Part shown: one piece after another, positions 1-4,390 of the stretch
Layout: the number at the start of each line of letters is the position of its first letter
Position numbering within the stretch: position 1 is the stretch's first letter
Assembly (NCBI RefSeq): GCF_031082345.1
Contig: NZ_JAVHLH010000035.1
Location: 8,225 to 15,508, forward strand
Source of the DNA: Brevundimonas sp.
GTDB lineage: Bacteria > Pseudomonadota > Alphaproteobacteria > Caulobacterales > Caulobacteraceae
Direction: 5' to 3'
Length of the DNA stretch: 7,284 nt
Made by a program: the position numbers and the translations under genes
The notes under the pieces: generated by a model
What the model saw: the letters and a program-made list of their open reading frames with translations, nothing else
Told to the model about the DNA's origin: nothing
Databases searched by the model: none

Positions 1-57
1 GAAAGAATCGCGAAGCTCGAAGAAGAAAACGCGGCTCTCAAAAAAACAAATACCGGC
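1..57 (+). other. In-frame coiled-coil coding extension at the left edge
   Basis: The frame of the downstream SDR stays open from base 1 to its ATG at 58. The 19 codons read as a leucine-zipper-like helix containing KLEEENAALKK. Numbering from base 1, heptad a positions are I3, N10, N17, I24 and I31, and d positions are L6, L13, M20 and Q27. The register continues through the ATG at 58 (M20). This stretch has 27 G/C in 60 bases, far below the rest of the window, and uses codons such as AAA and AAT. It is probably the tail of a longer reading frame fused to the SDR, or the edge of a foreign or rearranged segment. It could also be chance upstream sequence. Confidence 0.45.
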
Positions 58-1020
58 ATGTTAGACCGGATCGCCGATCAGGAACGGAAAATTCAGGCCG
101 GGATTGACGCCAGGGCCTCGGACGGCGGCGGATCGGAAAGCGAAGGCGCGGTGCAGGCCGGCGCGCGCCGATACCCCGAACCGCCCTTCCCGGAGCAGCA
201 GCAGCGCAAGCCGGGCGACGAGGCGGCGCTTGATCCCGCCCCGATGTACGACGCGCCGTTCTGGAAGGGTTCCGGCAAGCTGGACGGCATGGCCGCCCTC
301 ATCACCGGGGGCGACTCCGGCATCGGCCGGGCGGTGGCCGTGCTGTTCGCCCGCGAGGGCTGCGACGTCGCCATCTGCCACCTCGACGAGGAGCGGGACG
401 CCGAGGACACCAGGGCCGCGGTCGAGGCCGAGGGCCGGCGGGCCATCGTGATCAAGGGCGACGCCGCCGACCCCGCCTTCTCCGAGGCCGCCGTCAAGGC
501 CACGCTGGACGCCTTCGGCCGCCTCGACGTGGTCGTGCCCAACGCCGCTTTCCAGGAGCACGTCGAGGCGCTGGAGGACCTGACCCTCGAGCATTTCGAC
601 CGCACGCTGAAGACCAACCTCTACGGCTATTTCTACCTGGTGAAGGCGGCGGTTCCGCACCTGAAGCCCGGCGGGGCCATCGTCATGACCGGCTCGGTCA
701 CCGGCATCAGGGGCAACGACAATCTGCTCGACTATTCGATGACCAAGGGCGGCATCCACGCCTTCGCGCGGTCGCTGGGAACCCACCTCGCCCCCCGGGG
801 AATCCGCGTCAACGTGGTCGCGCCGGGGCCGGTCTGGACCCCGCTCAACCCCGCCGACCAGCAGGCGGACAAGGTCGCTCAATTCGGTTCGCAGACGGTG
901 ATGAAACGCCCGGCCCAGCCCGAGGAGATCGCGCCCGCCTTCGTCTTCCTCGCCTCGCCGCAGTGCTCCAGCTACATCACCGGCGAGATCCTGCCGATCA
1001 TCGGCGGCTACGGCGGCTGA
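58..1020 (+). CDS. SDR family NAD(P)-dependent oxidoreductase (YghA/YhdF-like)
   Basis: This is a cytosolic short-chain dehydrogenase with a Rossmann fold; its substrate is unknown. Numbering from the ATG at 58, the nucleotide-binding motif TGGDSGIG is at residues 83-90. A PNAA variant of NNAG is at 161-164, N187 sits in KTNLYG, and the catalytic S213, Y226 and K230 follow (DYSMTK). A PG turn is at 256-257 and the C-terminus is glycine-rich. The YPEPPFPEQQQ..PG leader at 39-53, with the GSGKLDG run before the Rossmann motif, is typical of the YghA/YhdF group of stress-associated SDRs. The start is uncertain: no Shine-Dalgarno sequence precedes ATG 58, and a coiled coil reads through it from upstream. 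GTG 151, just before the conserved leader, has a purine-rich GGAAAG about 11 bases upstream. Residues 1-35 are not family-typical. The gene converges with the GNAT gene, leaving 15 bp between the stops. Confidence 0.9.
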   Translation: MLDRIADQERKIQAGIDARASDGGGSESEGAVQAGARRYPEPPFPEQQQRKPGDEAALDPAPMYDAPFWKGSGKLDGMAALITGGDSGIGRAVAVLFAREGCDVAICHLDEERDAEDTRAAVEAEGRRAIVIKGDAADPAFSEAAVKATLDAFGRLDVVVPNAAFQEHVEALEDLTLEHFDRTLKTNLYGYFYLVKAAVPHLKPGGAIVMTGSVTGIRGNDNLLDYSMTKGGIHAFARSLGTHLAPRGIRVNVVAPGPVWTPLNPADQQADKVAQFGSQTVMKRPAQPEEIAPAFVFLASPQCSSYITGEILPIIGGYGG

Positions 1021-1039
1021 CCGGGCCGCGCGCGGTCAG
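1017..1039. repeat. Small inverted repeat spanning both convergent stop codons
   Basis: CTGACCG at 1017-1023 pairs with CGGTCAG at 1033-1039 around a 9-base loop. The SDR stop TGA (1018-1020) lies in one arm and the GNAT stop (TGA on the minus strand, 1036-1038) in the other. The 7-bp GC-rich stem could act as a bidirectional transcript end, but neither side has a U-tract, so it is not a classical intrinsic terminator. Confidence 0.35.
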
Positions 1040-1323
1040 GCGACGACGTCGTCGTACTCCCGGTGCCGCTTCAGCCAGGCGACGGCGTAGCTGCATCGCG
1101 GCGTCAGCTTGAGCCCCTCGGCCCGGGCATGTTCCGCCAGCGCCTGCATGAAGGCCCCCGCCGCGCCCGTGCCCCTCAGGGCCGGGTCGGCCTCGACGTG
1201 CAGGATGAGGCGTTTGTCGCCCTGGACGGCGTAGTCCGCGAACACCGTGCGGGTCTGGCCCTGGGCGTCGGTGAATCCCTGCTCGAACCGCTGCTGGGCG
1301 ACGACATCGCGAAGATCGGTCAT
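1036..1323 (-). CDS. Small GNAT-fold N-acetyltransferase (YjdJ/COG2388-like)
   Basis: This is a 95-residue cytosolic protein of the short GNAT subfamily typified by YjdJ. These are predicted acetyl-CoA-dependent acyltransferases with unknown substrate. From the chosen start, the strand LILHVEADPALRGTGAAGAFM carries the R/Q-x-x-G-x-G/A acetyl-CoA loop as RGTGAAG. The family's C-terminal signature follows as LTPRCSYAVAWLKRHREYDDVV, whose RCSYA..W..RH..Y pattern is characteristic. Two in-frame ATGs exist, at 1329 and 1323. I chose 1323 because the GGAGG at 1336-1332 lies 8 bases from it but only 2 bases from 1329. The gene is monocistronic by layout: 121 bp separate it from the upstream membrane-protein gene, and that gap holds a possible stress promoter and an inverted repeat. 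It converges on the SDR. Family assignment is firm; function is not known. Confidence 0.88.
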   Translation of the reverse strand: MTDLRDVVAQQRFEQGFTDAQGQTRTVFADYAVQGDKRLILHVEADPALRGTGAAGAFMQALAEHARAEGLKLTPRCSYAVAWLKRHREYDDVVA

Positions 1324-1331
1324 GGGCATGG

Positions 1332-1336
1332 CCTCC
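1332..1336 (-). promoter_or_regulatory. Ribosome binding site deciding the GNAT start
   Basis: The minus strand reads GGAGG here. The spacer is 8 bases to the ATG at 1323 and only 2 bases to the ATG at 1329, so the downstream ATG is favoured. Confidence 0.65.
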
Positions 1337-1357
1337 GGTGAACTGTGTGGGCGTGTG

Positions 1358-1389
1358 ACGCAGGGCCAACTCGAGCAGTCGCCCTGCGT
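1358..1389. repeat. 9-bp perfect inverted repeat upstream of the GNAT gene
   Basis: ACGCAGGGC (1358-1366) and GCCCTGCGT (1381-1389) are perfect reverse complements separated by 14 bases that contain CTCGAG. On the minus strand one arm directly follows the GGAAC of the promoter candidate, and the other overlaps the expected transcription start. It could be an operator, an RNA hairpin in the leader, or a U-tract-less terminator for the upstream membrane-protein genes. The sequence alone cannot decide. Confidence 0.5.
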
Positions 1390-1392
1390 TCC
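1368..1392 (-). promoter_or_regulatory. Candidate EcfG-type (general stress) promoter for the GNAT gene
   Basis: The minus strand reads GGAAC (1392-1388), 17 bases, then GTT (1370-1368). The established alphaproteobacterial EcfG/SigT consensus is GGAAC, 16-17 bases, CGTT; here the base before GTT is A rather than C. The predicted start would lie near 1360, giving a leader of about 35-40 bases with the GGAGG ribosome site. This is a short degenerate motif, so chance occurrence is possible. Confidence 0.4.
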
Positions 1393-1444
1393 TCACCGAG
1401 CGCGGGTCGCCGGCGCCCGGATCGGACCCTGTCTCCCTAAAGCC

Positions 1445-1843
1445 TCAGGGGGCGCGGTCGCCGAGCAGGTTGATCAGTCCGAAGATGCTCTTCACCGTGA
1501 ACCAGACGCTGATCAGGAACCACGCCAGCAGGAAGATGAACAGGAAGGGGATGCCGATCAGGATCACGCTCGCGAGGGCGCTGACGGCGATCGCTGCCCA
1601 GCAGGCGATCGTCCACCAGAACACCGACCAGAACAGGCGAATCTGCGCGTTCAGATGCTCGAGCGCCAGGCCGGAGGCGGAGCTCCGGCCGGCATAGGCG
1701 ACCACCAGTCCGACGAGGACCAGCACGTTGGCGCTGGGGATCGACAGGATGTACAGGCCCCAGGCCAGCACGGCGGCGACCTTGCCGTCCTCCTGGCCGC
1801 CGGAGCGGAAAACGGGTTCGTCACGGGGAGGGATAGGGGTCAT
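1445..1843 (-). CDS. Small multi-pass membrane protein (DUF4870/COG3671-like)
   Basis: This 132-residue integral membrane protein has unknown function. After a polar N-terminus of about 20 residues, hydrophobic segments lie at about 21-51, 70-90 and 92-118. Between them is LEHLNAQIRLFW, which resembles the H..fQ.rTFW element of DUF4870/COG3671 membrane proteins. The ATG at 1843 is chosen because AAGGAG lies about 6 bases upstream. A longer frame upstream only overlaps the neighbouring gene and is not protein-like. The stop of the upstream membrane gene (1855) falls inside this ribosome-site region, leaving 11 bp between the genes, so translation is probably coupled. The two proteins look like distant paralogues and may form a hetero-oligomer, which is inference. 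This copy lacks the terminal GRPI.NP..W motif that its neighbour retains. Confidence 0.82.
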   Translation of the reverse strand: MTPIPPRDEPVFRSGGQEDGKVAAVLAWGLYILSIPSANVLVLVGLVVAYAGRSSASGLALEHLNAQIRLFWSVFWWTIACWAAIAVSALASVILIGIPFLFIFLLAWFLISVWFTVKSIFGLINLLGDRAP

Positions 1844-1854
1844 GGCGCGCTCCT

Positions 1855-2529
1855 TCAGATCCACCAGCCGCGGGGATTGGCGATCGGTCGCCCCGCCTTC
1901 AACGACCACACCCCCACGGCGCCGCGCGCGACCAGCCACAGCGCCGCGAGGAACATGATGGCCGGGCCGAACCCGAACGGCACGAGGAAGAAGATCAGCC
2001 CCACCGCGACGGCCACGCCGGCGGTCCACAGCGTCCGCTGCTGATAGATGAAGTGCGACTGCGACAGGGGGTCTTCCGGTCCGGCCCGGCCGGTGACGGC
2101 GAGCAGCCCGATGATCGCCGACACGCCCAGGGTCGGGACGGCGAAGAGGATCAGCGCATAGACAGCGTACAGGCCCATGCCGCCTCCTGGGATGGCCGGA
2201 GGCTCGCGCCGTCGCCGACGGCTGGAGAACTCGGGCGAGGGTTCGAAGACCGAGGCGGCCGAGACCGGCGTCCCGGCGACGGACGGCGCTTCCGGCTCCG
2301 GCGAGGGCTCGGCGGGGGCGGGCTCCGGTTCGGCCGGGTGGGAGGCGCTCAACAGGTCGGGTTCCGGATGGGACCCCGGGGCGGGCTCAGGCTCAGGCTC
2401 AGGCTCAGGCTTTGGCTCAGGCTCCAACGCCTCCGGCGTCCGGGCGCGGCCCTGCAGCGACGCCGGAGAGGCGAAGCCGATCAGGTCGTCGTGATCGTCC
2501 GGAGCGTGCGGGTCGCCGGGTTCGGCCAT
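1855..2529 (-). CDS. Membrane protein with Pro/Glu-rich N-terminal tail (COG3671-like)
   Basis: The protein has 224 residues. Residues 1-115 are acidic and proline-rich, with an uninterrupted (E/K)P dipeptide run at 36-49, many further PE/EP pairs, and an RRRRR cluster at 104-108. Hydrophobic segments follow at about 119-146, 168-185 and 186-206, then the C-terminal ending GRPIANPRGWW. HFIYQQRTLW (159-168) and this ending match the pattern of COG3671/DUF4870 membrane proteins, whose usual length of about 110 residues equals the C-terminal half alone. The ATG at 2529 has GAAGGA 6 bases upstream. By the positive-inside rule the arginines would place the tail in the cytoplasm. An internal ATG at 2178 with AGGAGG upstream could yield a tail-less 107-residue form. 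Function is unknown. It probably heads an operon with the gene ending at 1445. The gap to folB is 58 bp. Confidence 0.8.
   Translation of the reverse strand: MAEPGDPHAPDDHDDLIGFASPASLQGRARTPEALEPEPKPEPEPEPEPAPGSHPEPDLLSASHPAEPEPAPAEPSPEPEAPSVAGTPVSAASVFEPSPEFSSRRRRREPPAIPGGGMGLYAVYALILFAVPTLGVSAIIGLLAVTGRAGPEDPLSQSHFIYQQRTLWTAGVAVAVGLIFFLVPFGFGPAIMFLAALWLVARGAVGVWSLKAGRPIANPRGWWI
2183..2188 (-). promoter_or_regulatory. Internal Shine-Dalgarno-like site before an in-frame ATG
   Basis: The minus strand reads AGGAGG, 4 bases, then ATG at 2178-2176 (Met118 of the long membrane protein), just before the first membrane segment. It is a candidate second start giving a product of family-typical length. 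The same bases encode the P-G-G-G stretch, so the match may simply reflect glycine codons, and the spacing is on the short side. Confidence 0.35.
2384..2425. repeat. Hexanucleotide tandem repeat (GGCTCA)n inside a coding region
   Basis: There are seven consecutive 6-bp units. Five are exact GGCTCA, one is GGCTTT (2408-2413) and the last is GGCTCC (2420-2425). On the coding minus strand they give the alternating Glu-Pro/Lys-Pro tract of the membrane protein's tail. The unit length is a multiple of three, so copy-number change would alter tail length without a frameshift. Confidence 0.9.
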
Positions 2530-2587
2530 GGGGGTCCTTCGAGTCCTGTTGTCAGAATGACGGCCCGTCGCCGGGCGCGCAACCGGT

Positions 2588-2992
2588 CTAGCGCGCCAGC
2601 GTCACCTCGCAACCCGGGGCGACGGCGCCGTCCAGCGCGCCCGGCTTCTCGATCCGCACGGTGCAACGCCGCACCCGACCGTCCGCCAGCATGGCCAGGG
2701 CCAACCGTTCGGCGAAGGTCTCGACCAGGCCGACATGACCTTCGGCCGCGATGGCGCGCGCCGCCTCGGCCACGGTCTCGTAGTTGATGGTGTCAGCCAG
2801 TCGCTCCACCGCCGCCGGCGCCAGCTCGAGGCTGACGTCGAGGACCAGCCGTTGCAGCCGCCCCAGCTCGTGATCATGCACCCCGATGCCGGCCGCGACT
2901 TCCAGCCCGCGCACGAATACGGTCAGACCTTCGCGGCGAATGCCCGGAGCGGCGTCGGCGCCCGGGAAGGGCAGGGGGGAGGGGACGGCCAC
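2588..2992 (-). CDS. folB: Dihydroneopterin aldolase
   Basis: FolB cleaves 7,8-dihydroneopterin to 6-hydroxymethyl-7,8-dihydropterin and glycolaldehyde in folate synthesis; many members also epimerise the substrate to dihydromonapterin. The 134 residues contain the family hallmarks VRGLEVAAGIGVHDHE (Glu42, the substrate-binding Glu of GxxxxE), NYETVAE (Tyr71, the conserved active-site Tyr), VETFAERLA (90-98) and RIEKPGAL (Lys116, the catalytic Lys region). The start is GTG at 2992. It has GGAG, 6 bases upstream, inside the last codons of the reductase gene, and begins 3 bp after that gene's stop, so the two are probably translationally coupled. The first 20 or so residues are a proline/alanine-rich extension not usual in the family. 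A short GC hairpin (2563-2576) lies downstream without a clear U-tract. Confidence 0.93.
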   Translation of the reverse strand: MAVPSPLPFPGADAAPGIRREGLTVFVRGLEVAAGIGVHDHELGRLQRLVLDVSLELAPAAVERLADTINYETVAEAARAIAAEGHVGLVETFAERLALAMLADGRVRRCTVRIEKPGALDGAVAPGCEVTLAR

Positions 2993-2995
2993 GGG

Positions 2996-3754
2996 CTACT
3001 CCACGATGTCCGGGGTTTTCCAGGCCAGGTGCTGGCCCCCGTCGACGGCGATCATCTGGCCTGTCACCAGCTCCGCGTCCACCAGCCATCGCACCGCGGC
3101 GGCCACGGCCTCCGGACTGCCGGCGCGCGCCAGCGGAACGGCTGCGGCCTCGGCGGCGAATTCCTCATCCGTCTGGTGCACCGAGGGCAGGGTCGGACCC
3201 GGCCCCACGCCGTTGACCCGGATGCGCGGCGCCAGCGCCTGGGCCATGGTGCGGGTGGCGTGCCACAGGGCGGCTTTCGACAGGCCGTAGGAGAAGAAGC
3301 GCGGGTCCGGCTTCAGGACGCGCTGGTCGAGAATGTTGACGATGGCCGAGCCGTCGGGCGCCTGGCGCGCGAACGCCTGGGCCAGCAGCACCGGGGCGCG
3401 CAGATTGGTGTCGAGATGCCTGTTCCAGCTGTCGCCGGTGATGGTGTCCAGCCGGTCGTCGGCGAACACCGAGGCGTTGTTGACCAGCACCGACAGCGGC
3501 CCCAGCGCTTCGGCCGCCCGGCCGATCAGTTCGTGGGTCGCGACCGCGTCCCTGAGGTCGGCGGACAGGGCCACGGCCCGACGGCCCAGGCCTTCGATCT
3601 CGCGGACCAGCCCGGCGGCCTCATCGTCCGAGGTGTGATGATGAACGGCGACGTCGAATCCGGCGCCGGCCAGCTCAAGACAGATGGCCCGGCCGATGCG
3701 TTTGGCTCCGCCGGTGACGAGGGCGACCCGGTTCCGGGCCGACGGCTCAGTCAA
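2996..3754 (-). CDS. Pteridine reductase-like SDR (FolM/PTR1 type)
   Basis: This 252-residue NADPH-type short-chain reductase carries TGGAKRIG at 14-21, the TGxxxRxG variant characteristic of PTR1/FolM rather than the usual TGxxxGIG. NNAS is at 92-95. The catalytic set is Asp143, Tyr156 and Lys160 (LDQRV...FFSYGLSK). Asp replaces the usual SDR Ser, and the 13-residue Asp-to-Tyr spacing equals that of trypanosomatid PTR1 (D181/Y194/K198). Such enzymes reduce dihydropterins such as dihydromonapterin, and some reduce dihydrofolate. The adjacent folB supports a pterin role. The start is TTG at 3754, which overlaps the stop of the preceding 26-codon gene by 8 bases (TTGACTGA). No strong ribosome site precedes it, so it probably depends on coupling. 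The exact substrate cannot be told from sequence, so I leave the symbol blank; folM would be the nearest name. Confidence 0.88.
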   Translation of the reverse strand: MTEPSARNRVALVTGGAKRIGRAICLELAGAGFDVAVHHHTSDDEAAGLVREIEGLGRRAVALSADLRDAVATHELIGRAAEALGPLSVLVNNASVFADDRLDTITGDSWNRHLDTNLRAPVLLAQAFARQAPDGSAIVNILDQRVLKPDPRFFSYGLSKAALWHATRTMAQALAPRIRVNGVGPGPTLPSVHQTDEEFAAEAAAVPLARAGSPEAVAAAVRWLVDAELVTGQMIAVDGGQHLAWKTPDIVE

Positions 3755-3827
3755 CCCGGCCGAACTCGATGAAGTTGATCGCGGCGAGAACGGCCACGAA
3801 GCCGAGGATGATGTAGAGGGCCAGCAT
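3747..3827 (-). CDS. 26-residue single-span membrane peptide
   Basis: This 27-codon frame starts with ATG at 3827. AGGAG lies 6 bases upstream, the best Shine-Dalgarno match in its cluster. The peptide has a hydrophobic run of about 17 residues (LALYIILGFVAVLAAI) followed by NFIEFGRVD, a polar tail. That is consistent with one transmembrane helix spanning the inner membrane. A Caulobacter-like promoter lies directly upstream, and the stop overlaps the TTG start of the pteridine reductase. It therefore appears to be the first gene of the pterin cluster, and its translation may feed ribosomes to the reductase. It may be a functional microprotein or mainly a leader peptide. I do not recognise its family. 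Its size means it is usually missed in annotation. Confidence 0.65.
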   Translation of the reverse strand: MLALYIILGFVAVLAAINFIEFGRVD

Positions 3828-3833
3828 GCGATG

Positions 3834-3838
3834 CTCCT
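3834..3838 (-). promoter_or_regulatory. Ribosome binding site of the 26-residue peptide
   Basis: The minus strand reads AGGAG with a 6-base spacer to the ATG at 3827. It is the main reason to accept this very short gene. Confidence 0.65.
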
Positions 3839-3852
3839 GTGTCGGCGCCCGC

Positions 3853-3879
3853 AATAAAGCGCCCGGCCCGGCTGTTCAA
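3853..3879 (-). promoter_or_regulatory. Candidate housekeeping promoter of the pterin cluster
   Basis: The minus strand reads TTGAACA (3879-3873), 12 bases, then GCTTTATT (3860-3853). The known Caulobacter housekeeping consensus is TTGACGS, 10-14 bases, GCTANAWC; the -10 box matches 6 of 8 positions. The expected start near 3846 leaves a short leader with the AGGAG site. The -35 box overlaps that of the divergent promoter. Confidence 0.5.
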
Positions 3880-3900
3880 GCAGGCGTCAGGCCCTATCGT
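3875..3900 (+). promoter_or_regulatory. Candidate promoter of the Nudix gene (leaderless type)
   Basis: TTCAAGC (3875-3881), 11 bases, then CCTATCGT (3893-3900). The -35 box matches 5 of 7 consensus positions; the -10 box is weaker, with only the CTA core and one neutral position. The box ends 7 bases before the ATG at 3908, so transcription would start at or next to the start codon. Confidence 0.42.
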
Positions 3901-3907
3901 TCGACCG

Positions 3908-4381
3908 ATGACGACCTGGCGCACGCATATTGAGCCCTTCACCCGCCCGCTGTTCTTCGCCTGGTCGCGGATCAGCCGCGGCATGACCCTGGGCGTGCGC
4001 GGCGTCGCCATCGACGGCGAGGGCCGGGTGCTTCTGGTCAAACACACCTATCTGCATGGCTGGTGGCTGCCCGGCGGCGGGGTCGAACGCGGCCAGACCT
4101 GCGAGGACGCCCTGGCCCGCGAAATGCACGAGGAGGCCGGCGTCATCCTCGAGGGCCGCCCGGTCCTGGTCAGCATCCACGCCAACGAGCGCTTCTTCCG
4201 CGGCGACCACGTTCTCGTCTACCGCATCGACCGCTTCACCCTGACCGACCGCACCAGCCGGGGCGAGATCGCGGCGGCAGGCTGGTTCGACCCGTGCGAT
4301 CTGCCGGAGGACACGCACCGCGCGACGCGCGACCGGCTGGCGGAGATTTTCGGCGATGCGGAATGCGCGACAAGCTGGTAG
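3908..4381 (+). CDS. Nudix hydrolase
   Basis: This 157-residue cytosolic hydrolase of nucleoside-diphosphate-linked substrates has unknown specific substrate. The Nudix box lies at 57-79 (GGVERGQTCEDALAREMHEEAG), with the catalytic metal-binding REMHEE at 71-76. The first Glu of the GX5EX7REUXEE pattern is Gln63 here, a position outside the metal-ligand core. LGVRG.AID..GRVLLVKHTY (28-48) and GWWLPGGG (51-58) are typical of the ADP-ribose pyrophosphatase-like COG1051 branch. I chose ATG 3908: the homologous core starts right after it, and an upstream GTG (3839) would add 23 atypical residues encoded by promoter sequence. There is no Shine-Dalgarno site, so a leaderless transcript is likely. 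The stop is 9 bp before the YdcZ-like gene. The divergent partner is the pterin cluster, so a role in pterin triphosphate hydrolysis is conceivable but unproven. Confidence 0.9.
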   Translation: MTTWRTHIEPFTRPLFFAWSRISRGMTLGVRGVAIDGEGRVLLVKHTYLHGWWLPGGGVERGQTCEDALAREMHEEAGVILEGRPVLVSIHANERFFRGDHVLVYRIDRFTLTDRTSRGEIAAAGWFDPCDLPEDTHRATRDRLAEIFGDAECATSW

Positions 4382-4390
4382 CGAATCCGG

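Noticed and set aside
40..47. Run of seven A followed by C, resembling an IS3-type -1 frameshift site next to a leucine zipper
   Set aside because: In the coiled-coil frame the codons do not align to X XXY YYZ, and no transposase catalytic-domain sequence follows; the downstream protein is an SDR.
81..105. GGAAC at 81-85 as an EcfG promoter for a GTG 151 start of the first SDR
   Set aside because: The position for GTT 17 bases downstream reads ATT, so the second element is missing.
2563..2576. GC-rich hairpin GCCCG/CGGGC downstream of folB as a terminator
   Set aside because: It has only a 5-bp stem with no U-tract on the minus strand; too weak to call in GC-rich DNA.
2735..3772. 345-codon plus-strand frame opposite folB and the pteridine reductase
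   Set aside because: The opposite strand carries intact catalytic motifs of two known families; this frame shows only Gly/Arg/Gln-rich shadow composition.
3839..3907. GTG at 3839 as the Nudix start
   Set aside because: It would add 23 residues unlike the family, encoded by the divergent promoter region; ATG 3908 matches the family start and the leaderless geometry.
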